Shown one piece after another: positions 53,389-63,526 of a stretch of 64,000 nucleotides of DNA. The notes below the pieces were generated by a model. It saw only the letters and a list, made by a program, of their open reading frames with translations. It had not been told where the DNA came from and made no database searches. Position 1 is the stretch's first letter; each line of letters starts with the position of its first letter. A program made the position numbers and the translations under genes. Origin of the DNA: Bog-756 sp963835465 (lineage in GTDB: Bacteria > Actinomycetota > Acidimicrobiia > Acidimicrobiales > RAAP-2). The stretch lies in NCBI GenBank assembly GCA_963835465.1, contig CAWIFR010000005.1, positions 454,374 through 518,373 on the forward strand. Reading direction: 5' to 3'.

Positions 53389-54228
53389 TCAGGCCAAAGT
53401 GGCAACAGCATTCAACACGCGTCGAACGGACCCCGGCGACTCGAGCCAGAGGAAATGACCGCAATTGGCAAGGACTTCATAGCGGGCACCTGGGATGAGC
53501 GCGGCCGATGCAATTCCGTGCTCAGGCGGGATCGGACTGTCTGCTCCGAGCACAAAGAACGAGGGCACCCGGATGCCGGGCAACAACTTCTGCAGTGTTC
53601 CCAGCGTGAACTGCTCGTGGACCGAATCGAAGGTGCCCGCATAGCACGGGATCGACAGGGCAATGTCTGGCATGGGTGGAGCAGGGGCATGAGGCGAGAA
53701 ATAGCCGGGCCACAAGATGGCCAGGCTCTCTAGCGCATCATCGGGTGTGCCCTCTCCAGCCATCGCTCGACGGTCGAGCTCCATCGCCTTCGAGAGTCCC
53801 TCTGGAGGTATCCGCTGGGTCAGAATCCGCTCCATGTCGGCCTCACCGCCATCCGGGACTGCTCCAAGTGGATCAACGCTGACCAGCCCGAGCAGTCGAG
53901 CTGGATGTCGAGCGGCCAGGTACATCGCCAAATGACCACCCCAGGAGTGTCCGACGACGTAGGCACGCTCAACGCCGATCCCGTCCAGTACGGCCAAGGC
54001 GTCGGCAACGTGCGTCTCAATGTCGAACGGTCCAGAGGTGGTCGATGGAGCGAGTCCACGCTGCTGATAGCGGTAGACAGTGAACACATCGTCGAGTTCA
54101 CCTGCGAGTGCGTGGGTGTACTCCGAGAGGCCAGGACCGCCGTGAAGCATCAAGACTGGCGGTCCTGACCCCTGGCTCCAGACCCGTAGCTCACCGCCTG
54201 TCACCGAGATCTGGAGATCCATCGACAT
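53389..54228 (-). CDS. Alpha/beta hydrolase (proline iminopeptidase-like)
   Basis: 279 residues from ATG 54228. L-M-L-H-G-G-P-G-L-S (H-G-G-P-G oxyanion motif of the S33 family), nucleophile elbow G-H-S-W-G-G (near residue 104), P-V-D-P-L-G in the cap, F-V-L-G-A-D-S-P-I acid region and N-C-G-H-F-L-W-L-E with catalytic His. R-Y-Q-Q-R-G-L-A-P is the usual D-Q-R-G-x-G-x-S block in altered form. A 509-codon frame extends upstream but its extra 230 residues run antisense to the ADH gene. Confidence 0.88.
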   Translation of the reverse strand: MSMDLQISVTGGELRVWSQGSGPPVLMLHGGPGLSEYTHALAGELDDVFTVYRYQQRGLAPSTTSGPFDIETHVADALAVLDGIGVERAYVVGHSWGGHLAMYLAARHPARLLGLVSVDPLGAVPDGGEADMERILTQRIPPEGLSKAMELDRRAMAGEGTPDDALESLAILWPGYFSPHAPAPPMPDIALSIPCYAGTFDSVHEQFTLGTLQKLLPGIRVPSFFVLGADSPIPPEHGIASAALIPGARYEVLANCGHFLWLESPGSVRRVLNAVATLA

Positions 54229-54354
54229 CACCGAACAGTAACTGGGACCCGTTGGTCCTCGCTCGCATCTGGAGTCCGTCGCGAGGTTGCGAACTGTCTC
54301 GACTGGAGTAGCTGATCCCGACGCACCTCGCCGGTAGTGCCCTACGATGCCCTC

Positions 54355-55731
54355 ATGCAGGCACTCATGTACGGGGTTGGAGGGGAAGTTCTGCCTATCC
54401 CCGAGACAGACAACCGATTGCTGCGGATGCTCGCCCAGACGCCGACGCGGCTTGTCGACATCGACGAGCCGGGGTTCCTCCGTCCGGACTGGGTTGTGAC
54501 CAAGCCCCGACTGGTAGGGATCTGCGGATCGGAATCCAAGGCGGTCTTCCTTGACTACGCCAGTCTGGTCGAGCCGGGCAATTCGTCGGACATGCGGCAG
54601 AACCCGATGAAGAACTTCGTCTCGATGCCCCACGTCATGGGTCATGAAGTGATCGCCGAAGTGGTCGCCGTCGGCCCCGAGTCCGACGGGCTCGAACCAG
54701 GTGACCGCGTTGCCCTCAACCCGTGGCTCACGTGCGTGACTCGAGGCGTGGCGCCTGTCTGCCCGGCCTGCGAAGCGGGCAGCCTGAGCCAGTGTCATTC
54801 GTTCGCCAAGGGCGCGTTCGCCCCAGGCATCCATATCGGCATGTGCTCCGATGTCAACGGGGGATTCGCCGACCTCATGCCGGCGCACGACTCGATGCTG
54901 TTCAAGGTGCCGGACCACCTGTCAGATGAGCAGGCAGTATTCGCCGACCCCTTTTCGGTGTCACTCCACGCCGTGACCCGCCACCCGCCCAAGCCGGGAA
55001 GCAAGGTGCTCGTCTACGGTGCCGGGGCGCTCGGCCAATGCGCCATCGCCATCCTTCGAGCGTTGCACCCAACGGTCGAGGTCATGGTTGTCGCCCGATT
55101 TGAGGCACAGCGCCGGCTCGCCGAGGCCCTTGGAGCGCAAACAGTGGCCCATGAACCGCGCCTCGAGGTCATTGAGCAGGTCGCGGCCTGGTCGGACGGG
55201 GTGTTGCAGCCTGCTGATGGCCTGCCCATGGCATTTCCAGGGGGTATCGATGTGGTCTACGACACCGTGGGAGCCGGGGAGACACTGGAGGTCGGCTGCC
55301 GTGTGTTGCGCGCCCACGGAACCCTGGTGAAGCTAGGCATGCACGGCGCCGTCAAGTGGGAAGACACGCCGGTGTACTGCAAGGAGATCACCTATACCGG
55401 CTCAAACGCATTCGGGATCGAGGAAGTTGAAGGGGTGCGCAGGCACGCCATCGCCCACTTCCTGGACATGGTCGGATCCGACCGAATCGATCTGACGCCG
55501 ATGCTTACCCACACGTTTCGACTCGGGGAGTGGCGCGATGCCTTCACCGCACTGGCCGACCAGGAAGCGTCAGGGGCGATCAAGGTCGCCTTCGACAGCC
55601 TTCTCCGGTGGCGGGTCGAGGCGGCGATGTCGTTGCCCTCGGTGTTGGTGATGAAGCAGGTGTGGCGGAAGCCCTCTGCCGTGTCGAAGAGGGTGAGTTG
55701 GGCTCCGGGGTGGGACGCTCCCGGCGCATGA
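54355..55731 (+). CDS. Zinc-dependent alcohol dehydrogenase, 3' end fused to IS remnant
   Basis: Medium-chain dehydrogenase/reductase. Catalytic zinc residues: G-I-C-G-S-E-S-K near residue 59 and G-H-E-V-I-A-E-V near 96. Structural zinc loop C-P-A-C-E-A-G-S-L-S-Q-C. NAD(P) Rossmann motif V-Y-G-A-G-A-L-G-Q near 221. Family sequence ends at about A-I-K-V-A-F-D (55592); the last 40 residues are antisense of an IS1380 transposase, so the natural C-terminus was lost at the junction near 55605. ATG 54355 is preferred over GTG 54337. A paralogue lies at 56904-58089 beyond the IS remnant. Confidence 0.82.
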   Translation: MQALMYGVGGEVLPIPETDNRLLRMLAQTPTRLVDIDEPGFLRPDWVVTKPRLVGICGSESKAVFLDYASLVEPGNSSDMRQNPMKNFVSMPHVMGHEVIAEVVAVGPESDGLEPGDRVALNPWLTCVTRGVAPVCPACEAGSLSQCHSFAKGAFAPGIHIGMCSDVNGGFADLMPAHDSMLFKVPDHLSDEQAVFADPFSVSLHAVTRHPPKPGSKVLVYGAGALGQCAIAILRALHPTVEVMVVARFEAQRRLAEALGAQTVAHEPRLEVIEQVAAWSDGVLQPADGLPMAFPGGIDVVYDTVGAGETLEVGCRVLRAHGTLVKLGMHGAVKWEDTPVYCKEITYTGSNAFGIEEVEGVRRHAIAHFLDMVGSDRIDLTPMLTHTFRLGEWRDAFTALADQEASGAIKVAFDSLLRWRVEAAMSLPSVLVMKQVWRKPSAVSKRVSWAPGWDAPGA

Positions 55732-56645
55732 GCAACCGGGTCTCCTCCGGCCACTTGGCCAGCGGGATGAGGTCGGTCAGCTCGACCACCCAGGCACCGT
55801 CGCGGACCGAGCCGTCGGTCTCTCGGGCTTGGATCCAGTCCTCTTCCTGGACGAGGACCAGGGCGTCACGTACTCCCTGGTCGATGGGGAATCCGATGGA
55901 GAAGTCACAGTTGGTGGCCACGATGGCGTCCACGAACCCGTGGGTGGCACCGGCCGAGTCGGCACGGACCAGGATCGGGTGGACAACCAGGGCCGGGTCG
56001 TCGTCATCGAAGTGGCCCGTCTGGTACTTCTCGGGCAGTCCCGACAGCGACCGGTCGAGGAGGGTGACATGGTCGTCGGCGTCGTTGGCCCCGGCGTTCC
56101 CCCGACGCAGCTGGCGGCCAGGGGTTCGTTGGTCGTGTCGCACCACACCCCGATGGGGAAGAACCCGAAGCCCTTCTTATAGGTGGGGGTGGCGTCCTGC
56201 TTCTCCGAATACGAGTTGACCAGGGTGGCGTCGAAGTCGAGTACCAACGAGTCCCCCGGGGAGCAGCTGCCCACACCACCGCCCGGGCAGCCGCGATGGC
56301 CTCGGGGATGGCTCGGAGCTCGACGGCCGCCGTTGCCTCGACGGCCCGCCACGCCGTGGCGATCGATGCCACCGGACCGACAGTTCGGACTGTTCACGCA
56401 GGACGCCATGTCGGCCAGGCAGTCCGCACCGTCGGCGATGGCCACGGCCAGGTGGGTGAGGACGACGCCGGGATCATGGGTGTGCCAGTTGATCCCGCAC
56501 GCTGACATCGCCTGCGACATCGCCTCGGTCAGGCCGCTCGATCAGCCAGCTCGGACAACAACGTGGTGCCGGCGTGGGACACCAGATTCTTCCCGTCGGT
56601 GGTCACCTTCATCGACTGGGTGGCGCGACTATCGTGCACCTTCAA
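55605..56645 (-). pseudogene. IS1380-family transposase, truncated and frameshifted
   Basis: DDE transposase fragments in three frames: V-T-T-D-G-K-N-L-V-S-H-A-G-T-T-L-L, A-V-A-I-A-D-G-A-D-C-L-A-D-M-A, then S-L-V-L-D-F-D-A-T-L-V-N-S-Y-S-E-K with the first catalytic Asp, K-K-G-F-G-F-F-P-I-G-V-W, L-P-E-K-Y-Q-T-G-H, V-R-A-D-S-A-G-A-T-H with the second Asp and T-L-F-D-T-A-E-G-F-R-H-T. The start is TTG 56645 or GTG 56639. Shifts lie near 56535, 56390, 56290 and 56100. It ends at S-T-R-H-R-R where the sequence enters the dehydrogenase gene. Not functional. Confidence 0.85.
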
Positions 56646-56720
56646 GGAGCCTCCTCCTGGTTGCGATCTACTGCCTTAGCAACAGTGATTCTTCCAGGTC
56701 AGGAGGGTTCTTTCGTGGAC
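55605..56720 (-). mobile_element. Truncated IS1380-family insertion sequence
   Basis: The element runs from a terminal region near 56720 (GACCTGGAAGAATCACTGTT on the minus strand, then the transposase ribosome-binding site GGAGGAGG) to a break at about 55605, where transposase sequence joins the 3' end of the dehydrogenase gene. The transposase 3' part, about 100 codons, and the distal inverted repeat are missing. No target-site duplication can be assigned. Confidence 0.75.
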
Positions 56721-56903
56721 GGGACAGTGCTGGATCAGGGGCGGGAGATTAAGGCTAGGTAGCCGCGGTTCCGGACCTAGCGTGCACCTACGCCCCGCGC
56801 CGTCAAGGTTTCTGCCGGATGGAACGTGTGTCCAGCAAAGCGGAAGAAGTGGGGTGGGGGAGCTCGCTGCGGGGACCATGCGGATTGGGATTGATCAATA
56901 GGT

Positions 56904-58089
56904 TCAACCGTTCGGCTTGAACACCACCTTCATCGCCTGGCTACTTCTCTTGTCGAGCCCGGCTTGGACGGCCTCTCGATACCCCTCGAGGGGGAATTCG
57001 TGTGTGACCAGTGGGTCGGGCGGGAACGCCCGCCGAGCCAGCACCTCGAGTGCGGCATCGACCGAGTGGTCGAGGCCCTCGGGTGCCGGGCCGATGACCG
57101 ACGACGGGTTCGCCCCGTGGTCGACGGAGCCCACCACAACAAGCTGCTTGTACCAGATCGGGGTCATGTCGATCGTTCCGATCCCGGTCGCACCGAGTGT
57201 GAGCACAATTCCCCGATGATCGGCAGCCCGCAACGCGTCGGTCATGGCGGTCTGTCCACCAGCCCCTTCGATTACGTAGGCGAAGCCTCCCATAAGCATC
57301 CGATCATCATCATCTCCGACTGACCGCCCACCGGTCACGACAGCCATCTCCTCGAACGCGGCAGCGCCGGACCCCATCACGACAGTCGTCGCGCCACAAG
57401 CCGCGAGCAGCCTCAGCTTGGTGGGGGTAGCGCGACAGGACCGTCACCGGGTTGTCCGGAAAGTAGGCGCGCACGGCCAAGAGCGCCGTGAGACCGATGA
57501 TGCCGCCCCCGACGATGAGGATTGGGGAACCCTCCTCCGGCGGATGGTGGGCCAGGCCGTGCATGGCGATCGAAATCGGCTCGTGGAGGCCGGCCACTCT
57601 CTCCGGCACGCCCTCGGGGATCGGATGAAGCATCGACCGATGCCCCACCACCTGCTGGGACCACCCGGCCCCGAGTCCCCGCGTAAACCCCAGCGCCCTC
57701 CCGCCGGTCATCACGTGACTGTCGAAATTGAGACAGCTCGAAGCCCACCCCTTGGCACAGTTGGCACAAGGTGGATCGATACCTCGGGGCAGACAGGGGA
57801 TGATCGGGTCGATGGCTACCCGCGTCCCGACCGCATAGGGGCAGTCATCGCCAACCTCGGTGATCTCCCCGACGATCTCGTGACCCAGCTCGAACGGGAA
57901 TTCGGCGATCCCTCGAAGTGTTGGTGAGCCGCCTACTCCTGGGGTGAACAGATGGAGGTCACTGCCGCAGATCCCCCCGCTGCTGACTGCCACCCGGGCC
58001 CATTCGCCGTTTGGGAGCACCGGTTCATCCACTTCTACCAATGACGCAGGGAAGCTGGCGTCGGCAAAGTCGTAGCGAATGGCATTCAT
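56904..58089 (-). pseudogene. Zinc-dependent alcohol dehydrogenase, frameshifted
   Basis: ATG 58089 starts M-N-A-I-R-Y-D-F. Catalytic zinc residues in G-G-I-C-G-S-D-L-H and L-G-H-E-I-V-G-E; structural zinc loop with C-L-P-R-G-I-D-P-P-C-A-N-C and S-S-C-L-N. Rossmann motif V-G-G-G-I-I-G. A shift near 57400 separates the second frame, V-I-E-G-A-G-G-Q-T-A-M-T, I-W-Y-K-Q-L-V-V-V-G-S-V and C-terminal S-S-Q-A-M-K-V-V-F-K. It shares layout with the dehydrogenase at 54355 (long structural loop), so they are likely paralogues. A divergent neighbour is absent; TetR lies upstream on the same strand. Confidence 0.82.
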
Positions 58090-58255
58090 GCACTGGATCT
58101 TGCCCCATAGCCGAACCCGCCTCGGCCCAAGAACGGGAGAGCCCCTTCCCTGCCGCACCTGGCTTCACAGGGCTGAGGTCGCCGATTGCGAGATTCTCGG
58201 ACGAGTGCTGAGGGTCTTGCGGAGCCATGCACTTGCTCGCCCCAGTGCTTCGACG

Positions 58256-58927
58256 TCAATCCACCGGCTCCGGGCAGCTCTCGATGGCGGCCCCGCACAT
58301 CAACACCAGCCATGCCTCGACCTCGTCGATTGACCATCCCCGCCGTTCGGTCAACATCGTCACGACCTCAGGACTGGCCAACGCCCAGACGGCATCGATC
58401 AGTTCTTCGGACGCTGGGTGCCCGAGAATGAGCTCCATGCCCACGACGATCACATTCCGACGATCAGTGTCGTATTGGGAGAGCCGAGCGCGAGCGGCCT
58501 CGTCACTAGCGGCCGCCTCTTGGAGGGCCCTGAGGATCGGCACCGAACGCTCGTACACGCCGATGGTGAAGCGGACGCCGGTACGCAGGCGCTCCGATGT
58601 GGTGCCCTCGCCAAACCGGGCGAGTTCAGGACGGTCAACCATCGGGGTGGGATCGTCATCGCCGGCAATGGCCAGATCGATGGCTGCAAGCAGCAGCCCG
58701 GACTTGGAACCGAAGGCCGAGTAGATCGTGTCGACGGCCGTCCCCGCCTCGGCGGCAACCATCGGCAGAGTCGTCGCCGCCCACCCTCGGTCGCGGAAGA
58801 GGTTGACGGCAGCATCGAGGATCGCCCGGCGGGTCTCAGCGGCCTGTCTCGCCCTCAGCGGTGAGTGGTAGGCGGCCTTTGCCACGCGGCGAACTCCAGA
58901 GCCTGCTGCTTCGTCCACGGTCACCAC
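58256..58927 (-). CDS. TetR-family transcriptional regulator
   Basis: About 223 residues. HTH: R-R-A-I-L-D-A-A-V-N-L-F-R-D-R-G-W, A-T-T-L-P-M-V-A-A-E-A-G-T-A-V-D-T-I-Y, F-G-S-K-S-G-L-L. The ligand domain is helical. GTG starts at 58927/58924 follow a TACCAT -10-like box by six bases (leaderless), and no ribosome-binding site is seen; a TTG at 58975 is also in frame. A perfect palindrome at 58955-58973 lies just upstream, so self-control and control of the downstream dehydrogenase (same strand, 167 bases away) are plausible. Confidence 0.85.
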   Translation of the reverse strand: MVTVDEAAGSGVRRVAKAAYHSPLRARQAAETRRAILDAAVNLFRDRGWAATTLPMVAAEAGTAVDTIYSAFGSKSGLLLAAIDLAIAGDDDPTPMVDRPELARFGEGTTSERLRTGVRFTIGVYERSVPILRALQEAAASDEAARARLSQYDTDRRNVIVVGMELILGHPASEELIDAVWALASPEVVTMLTERRGWSIDEVEAWLVLMCGAAIESCPEPVD

Positions 58928-58954
58928 CCGATGGTATCCGTGGGGAGGGAGTTG

Positions 58955-58973
58955 GAACAATGCATCATTGTTC
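58955..58973. promoter_or_regulatory. Perfect palindrome upstream of tetR
   Basis: GAACAATGCATCATTGTTC: two 8-base arms around CAT, all pairs matching. It lies 28-46 bases upstream of the preferred tetR start and 167 bases from the divergent SQR-like gene. A likely TetR operator (inferred from position and symmetry). Confidence 0.7.
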
Positions 58974-59139
58974 AACCAAGAATACCAGATTCATCCGAAT
59001 AGCACTTGATCTAATCGATGGCCATCGGTACAGTGTCCAGTGCGGGATGAGGCGCCGCCTTCCCCAGAGGATGGGACGGCAGCTTTGAGAGATCGCATCG
59101 GGCGGTCATGCCCGCTTGTCCCGACAGGAGATCATTTCG

Positions 59140-60282
59140 ATGAAGGTCCTGGTACTCGGTGCAGGGTTCGGCGGCTTGGAGTTGACATCGATGCTGTCCG
59201 ACGAGTTCGGGGGCGCCATCGAAATTGTGCTCATCGACAAAGCTGAAGGATTCGTCTTCGGCTTCTCCAAGCTCGATGTCATGTTCGGTCGCACCGTGGG
59301 GGCCTCGGTCCTGCATCCGTATCGGGATCTCGTCAAGCCGGGTGTCCATTTCGTTCAGGCCACCATCCAGTCGATCGACCCCGAATTGCGGAGGGTGGAG
59401 ACAGACGCAGGGGTGTTTGATGGAGACGTCATGGTCGTGGCCCTGGGTGCCGACCTGGATCCCGCAGCGACCCCCGGTCTTCTCGAAGACGGCCACGAGT
59501 TCTACACCGTTCCAGGAGCCTTCGCCCTTCGCGACGTTCTGGCCAACTTTGACGGGGGTCGGGTTGTGATCGGAGTGACCTCGACGCCATTCAAGTGCCC
59601 ACCGGCACCGAGCGAGACCGCGCTGCTGGTCCACGACTATCTCGACCATCGTGGACTGCGAGACCAGTCGGAAGTCTCGCTGGTGATGCCCCTACCGGCC
59701 CCCATCCCGCCGTCGAAGCAGGCATCAGAGGCGCTGCTCTCCACCTTTGCCCGGTCCGGAATCGGCTGGCACCCGAACACGCGAATCATTGCATTGGACC
59801 CGACTCGGCACATGGCAATGACTGCGGATGGCGAAGGAATCCCCTACGACCTGTTCCTCGGGGTGCCGGTGCACGTCGCCCCTGAAGCAGTCCAGCAGTC
59901 GGGGATGTGTGCAGACGGTTGGATCCCGGTTGACCCGCTCACACTGGAGACCCGGTTCCCAGGCGTCTATGCGGTCGGTGACGTCACCAGTGTGGGCACT
60001 CCGAAGGCCGGAGTGTTCGCCGAGGGCCAGGCTCGCGTGGTGGCAGCGGCGATCATTTCCGGGGTGTCCAGCCAGCACACGTCCGTCGAGTACGACGGAC
60101 GGGGCCAGTGTTACCTGGAGTTCGGTCAAAATCAGGTGGCGAAGGTCGAGGTGTCGTTCACTCAGGGGACGGCACCGTCGGGTTCGTTCGAAGGCGCTTC
60201 GGAAGCCCTGGCCGGAGAGAAGGCTGAATTCGGTTCGTCTCGGGTCCGCCGGTGGTTCGACCGCGAATGGGCCACGTTCTGA
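59140..60282 (+). CDS. FAD-dependent oxidoreductase (sulfide:quinone oxidoreductase-like)
   Basis: 380 residues; AGGAG lies 9 bases before ATG 59140. Rossmann motif K-V-L-V-L-G-A-G-F-G-G-L-E at 2-14; second FAD block V-M-V-V-A-L-G-A-D-L; F-K-C-P-P-A-P-S-E has a redox-type Cys as in SQR/FCSD-like proteins; FAD ribityl motif G-V-Y-A-V-G-D-V-T. The second SQR cysteine is not obvious, so sulfide oxidation is uncertain. Divergent from tetR. Intact. Confidence 0.85.
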   Translation: MKVLVLGAGFGGLELTSMLSDEFGGAIEIVLIDKAEGFVFGFSKLDVMFGRTVGASVLHPYRDLVKPGVHFVQATIQSIDPELRRVETDAGVFDGDVMVVALGADLDPAATPGLLEDGHEFYTVPGAFALRDVLANFDGGRVVIGVTSTPFKCPPAPSETALLVHDYLDHRGLRDQSEVSLVMPLPAPIPPSKQASEALLSTFARSGIGWHPNTRIIALDPTRHMAMTADGEGIPYDLFLGVPVHVAPEAVQQSGMCADGWIPVDPLTLETRFPGVYAVGDVTSVGTPKAGVFAEGQARVVAAAIISGVSSQHTSVEYDGRGQCYLEFGQNQVAKVEVSFTQGTAPSGSFEGASEALAGEKAEFGSSRVRRWFDREWATF

Positions 60283-60658
60283 TGGCCGATCGACTTCCTC
60301 GATTCTTCGGAAGGTGACGAAGGCCTTGCAGAGCCACGCTGCTCCCGGCAAGACGTCGGGCTAGTCGGCGGCCGGGCAGAGGTAGCCGCAGATTCAGGAC
60401 CAGACGAAGGCTCAAAGAAGCTGCTTGGCCGCAGACCAGTTCGCATGGCTGATTCGGCAAGCCGTACCGAACATGTGAATGGAATCACATTCCGCTATCG
60501 ACATAACACAATGGCTGCCCACACAAAGTCGAAAAAGCGGCCGCAGCGAAATGGGTCTATGTTTCGGGAAGGTTTCAAGCCGTCACCCTGTGGACGGGAC
60601 AACACGAACAAAGGAGGGATAGCGAGGGGCGTAGCGCTCGAACAACAAGGAGGACCAC

Positions 60659-61294
60659 ATGACTGTCGTCAAGGATGAATCGATCGAGTCAGGAGACGGG
60701 GCGCGCGGGCGATTGCCTGCCGTGTACTCGGTTGGGGACCCTGCGCCGCTTGGGCTAGGAGCGTTCGCCATGACCACGCTCGCGTTGAGTCTCTACAACG
60801 CCAACGTCTGGGCGGCGGGCATTTTCCCGGCCCTGGCGCTTGCCCTGGTCTACGGAGGATTCGCTCAACTGCTGGCCGGCATGTGGGAGTTCGTCCGAAA
60901 GAATACGTTCGGTGCACTGGCATTCACATCCTACGGAGCCTTCTGGATCTCCTACTACGTCTTCGTCCACTTCTTGGCTCCCGCAATTAAGGTTGGTGCC
61001 CTTCCCACTGCTGTAGGGGTGTTCTTGCTCGGTTGGACGATCTTGACCTTCTACCTGATGATTGCCTCGCTGCGGGTTTCGGGTGCTGTGCTCGGCGTGT
61101 TCGTGGCACTGACCATTACGTTCGTGCTCCTCACCATCGGTGCATTTCAGTCGAACAGTTCCATCACCCACGCTGGCGGTTGGGCCGGGATCGTTACAGC
61201 TGCCATCGCATTTTACGCGTCGGCCGCCGGGGTCATCAACGAGACCTTCAAGAAGCCACTCATTCCGGTATTCCCGCTCGCACCCAGGGGTTAG
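60659..61294 (+). CDS. satP: Acetate uptake transporter (GPR1/FUN34/YaaH family, SatP-like)
   Basis: 211-residue six-helix acetate/succinate transporter. The family signature is G-D-P-A-P-L-G-L-G-A-F-A-M-T-T (residues 26-40; N-P-A-P-L-G-L in most members). A-L-A-L-V-Y-G-G-F-A-Q-L-L-A-G and G-A-F-W-I-S-Y are also conserved. AAGGAGG lies 7 bases before the ATG. 46 bases downstream is the acetyl-CoA synthetase gene, so uptake and activation of acetate form one operon. Intact. Confidence 0.92.
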   Translation: MTVVKDESIESGDGARGRLPAVYSVGDPAPLGLGAFAMTTLALSLYNANVWAAGIFPALALALVYGGFAQLLAGMWEFVRKNTFGALAFTSYGAFWISYYVFVHFLAPAIKVGALPTAVGVFLLGWTILTFYLMIASLRVSGAVLGVFVALTITFVLLTIGAFQSNSSITHAGGWAGIVTAAIAFYASAAGVINETFKKPLIPVFPLAPRG

Positions 61295-61340
61295 AGGCAG
61301 TGTCCAACCGGAGACGGCCAACATGGGGGAGGTCCCCGTC

Positions 61341-63316
61341 ATGAGCGAAGATCGAGAAGAGGGGCTGTCCGCCCTCCTCCACGAAACGCGGACCTTTCCG
61401 CCTCCTGACGACATGGTAAGGAGGGCAAACGCGCGCCCGGGGATCTATGAAGAGGCGAATGCCGATCCGGTGGCATTCTGGGCCGCGCAGGCCGAGAATC
61501 TCCGTTGGTCCACACCGTGGGCCAGGACGCTCGATTGGCAGTCCCCGTTCGCCAGGTGGTTCGTCGGTGGCACGCTGAACGTGGCGGTCAACTGTGTTGA
61601 TCGCCACGTTGAAGCAGGACTGGGAGCAAGAGTCGCGTTCCACTGGGAAGGCGAGCCCGGGGACACTCGGACCATCACCTACGACGGCCTCTTGAAATTG
61701 GTGTCTCAGGCAGCCAATGGACTCACCGAGATGGGCGTGCGGGCCGGCGACAAGGTGGCCATCTACATGCCGATGATTCCCGAGACGGTGGTGGCCATGC
61801 TGGCATGCGCCCGCCTGGGTGCACCCCACACAGTTGTATTCGGTGGGTTCTCATCGGATGCCCTGCGGGGCCGGATCTTGGACTGTGACGCGCATTCGTG
61901 ATCACGGCCGACGGCGGATACCGCCGCGGCACCGCCAGTCCCTTGAAGGCCGCCGTCGACGAGGCTGTTGCCGAATGCCGTGATGTGGAGAAGGTGCTCG
62001 TCGTCCGCCGCACAGGCCAGGATGTGGACTGGGCGGAAGGCCGTGACGTGTGGTGGCACGACCTCGTCGACCGTCAGCCTGAGGTGCATGTTGCTGAAGC
62101 CTTTGACGCTGAGCACCCGCTGTACATCATGTACACCAGCGGGACTACGGCTAAGCCCAAGGGAATCCTCCATACCTCGGGCGGCTATCTCACCCACGTT
62201 TCTGCGACTCATCGTCTGATCTTCGACTTGAAGCCCGAGGAGGACGTCTTTTGGACCGCGGCTGATATCGGCTGGGTGACAGGCCACAGCTATATCGTGT
62301 ACGGCCCGTTGGCGAATGGCGCGACTTCGGTCATGTACGAGGGAACGCCGGACACCCCGGCTCGTGACCGCTGGTGGTCGATCATCGAAAAGTACAAAGT
62401 CAACATTCTCTACACGGCGCCCACGACCATTCGCACGTTCATGAAGTGGGGGGAGGACCTACCCGCTGGCCACGACCTTTCCAGCTTGCGCTTGCTGGGA
62501 TCAGTGGGAGAACCGATCAATCCAGAGGCATGGATGTGGTATCGGAAGCACATCGGGGGAGACCGATGTCCGATCGTTGACACGTGGTGGCAGACCGAGA
62601 CGGGCGGCGTCTTGATTACCCCACTTCCGGGCATCACGGCCACCAAGCCCGGCGCGGCGATGACGCCATTCCCAGGCATTTCGGTTGACATCATCGACAA
62701 CGACGGAGTCTCAGTTGGGAATGACGAGGGAGGCTATCTCGTCATCACTGAACCGTGGCCGGGAATGTTCCGCGGAATTTACGGCGACGATGAGCGCTAC
62801 AGGGAAACGTACTGGGAGCGCTTCCCCGGGAAGTACTTTGCCGGCGACGGAGCCAAGAGGGACCAAGATGGCGATATCTGGCTTCTGGGGCGCGTCGACG
62901 ATGTGATGAACATCTCGGGCCATCGCATCTCAACCACTGAGATCGAGCACGCGCTTGTGAGCCATCCGGCAGTTGCGGAAGCCGCCGTGGTGGGTGCGAG
63001 TGATGCCACGACCGGGCAAGGCATCGTGGCTTTCGTGACGGTGAAAGGAACGGGGTTCGAGGACGCTGCGGATGGTGAGAGATTCGTTGCCGAGCTGCGG
63101 GATCATGTCGCGCACGAGATTGGCCCCATTGCCAAGCCGAGGCAGATCATGCTGACCCCTGAGCTTCCTAAGACCCGCAGCGGCAAGATCATGCGTCGGC
63201 TGTTGCGGGACGTGGCTGAACATCGTGACCTGGGCGACGTAACCACTTTGCTCGATCCAACGGTGGTGAACGCCATCAAGGAGCACATGGAGAGCGGGGC
63301 CGAGGACCGAGAGTAG
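61341..63316 (+). pseudogene. acs: Acetyl-CoA synthetase, split by a frameshift
   Basis: AMP-forming acetate-CoA ligase. The first frame (ATG 61341, GGGAGG upstream) covers the N-terminal A-domain: A-F-W-A-A-Q-A-E-N-L-R-W and I-Y-M-P-M-I-P-E-T-V-V-A-M-L-A, ending at TGA 61899-61901. The second frame begins with GTG 61898 overlapping that stop, and carries the P-loop Y-T-S-G-T-T-A-K-P-K-G, W-W-Q-T-E-T-G-G, G-R-V-D-D-V-M-N-I-S-G-H-R and the acetylatable Lys in K-T-R-S-G-K-I-M-R-R. Relatives read through I-L-D-C-D-A-x-x-V-I-T-A-D-G-G, so one base is missing or extra at about 61893. Total length about 658 aa is normal. Confidence 0.9.
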
Positions 63317-63526
63317 CCACCACTATGTGGGATGGCCGCGGGGAGCGCTGCCCCCGGGGTCGGAACGTCGCGTCTGGGGGAGTGGCACCGCCCCAGCCGT
63401 CTGACCCGGTACCCGAATCCAGCCACGGGAATGCCTGGCGGTGATGTAGATCGGTTTACCCGCACGGAGTGACGGGGAAGTGGTGTTGCCCCACAGGGTG
63501 CCGTCAGATCGATCTGGTCCGGCCGC
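63317..63526. other. Gap after acs
   Basis: About 210 bases, GC-rich, no recognised feature. Confidence 0.3.

Noticed and set aside
53389..54918. A 509-codon open frame on the minus strand
   Set aside because: Only the last 279 codons (from 54228) match the hydrolase family; the upstream part is antisense to the zinc dehydrogenase gene.
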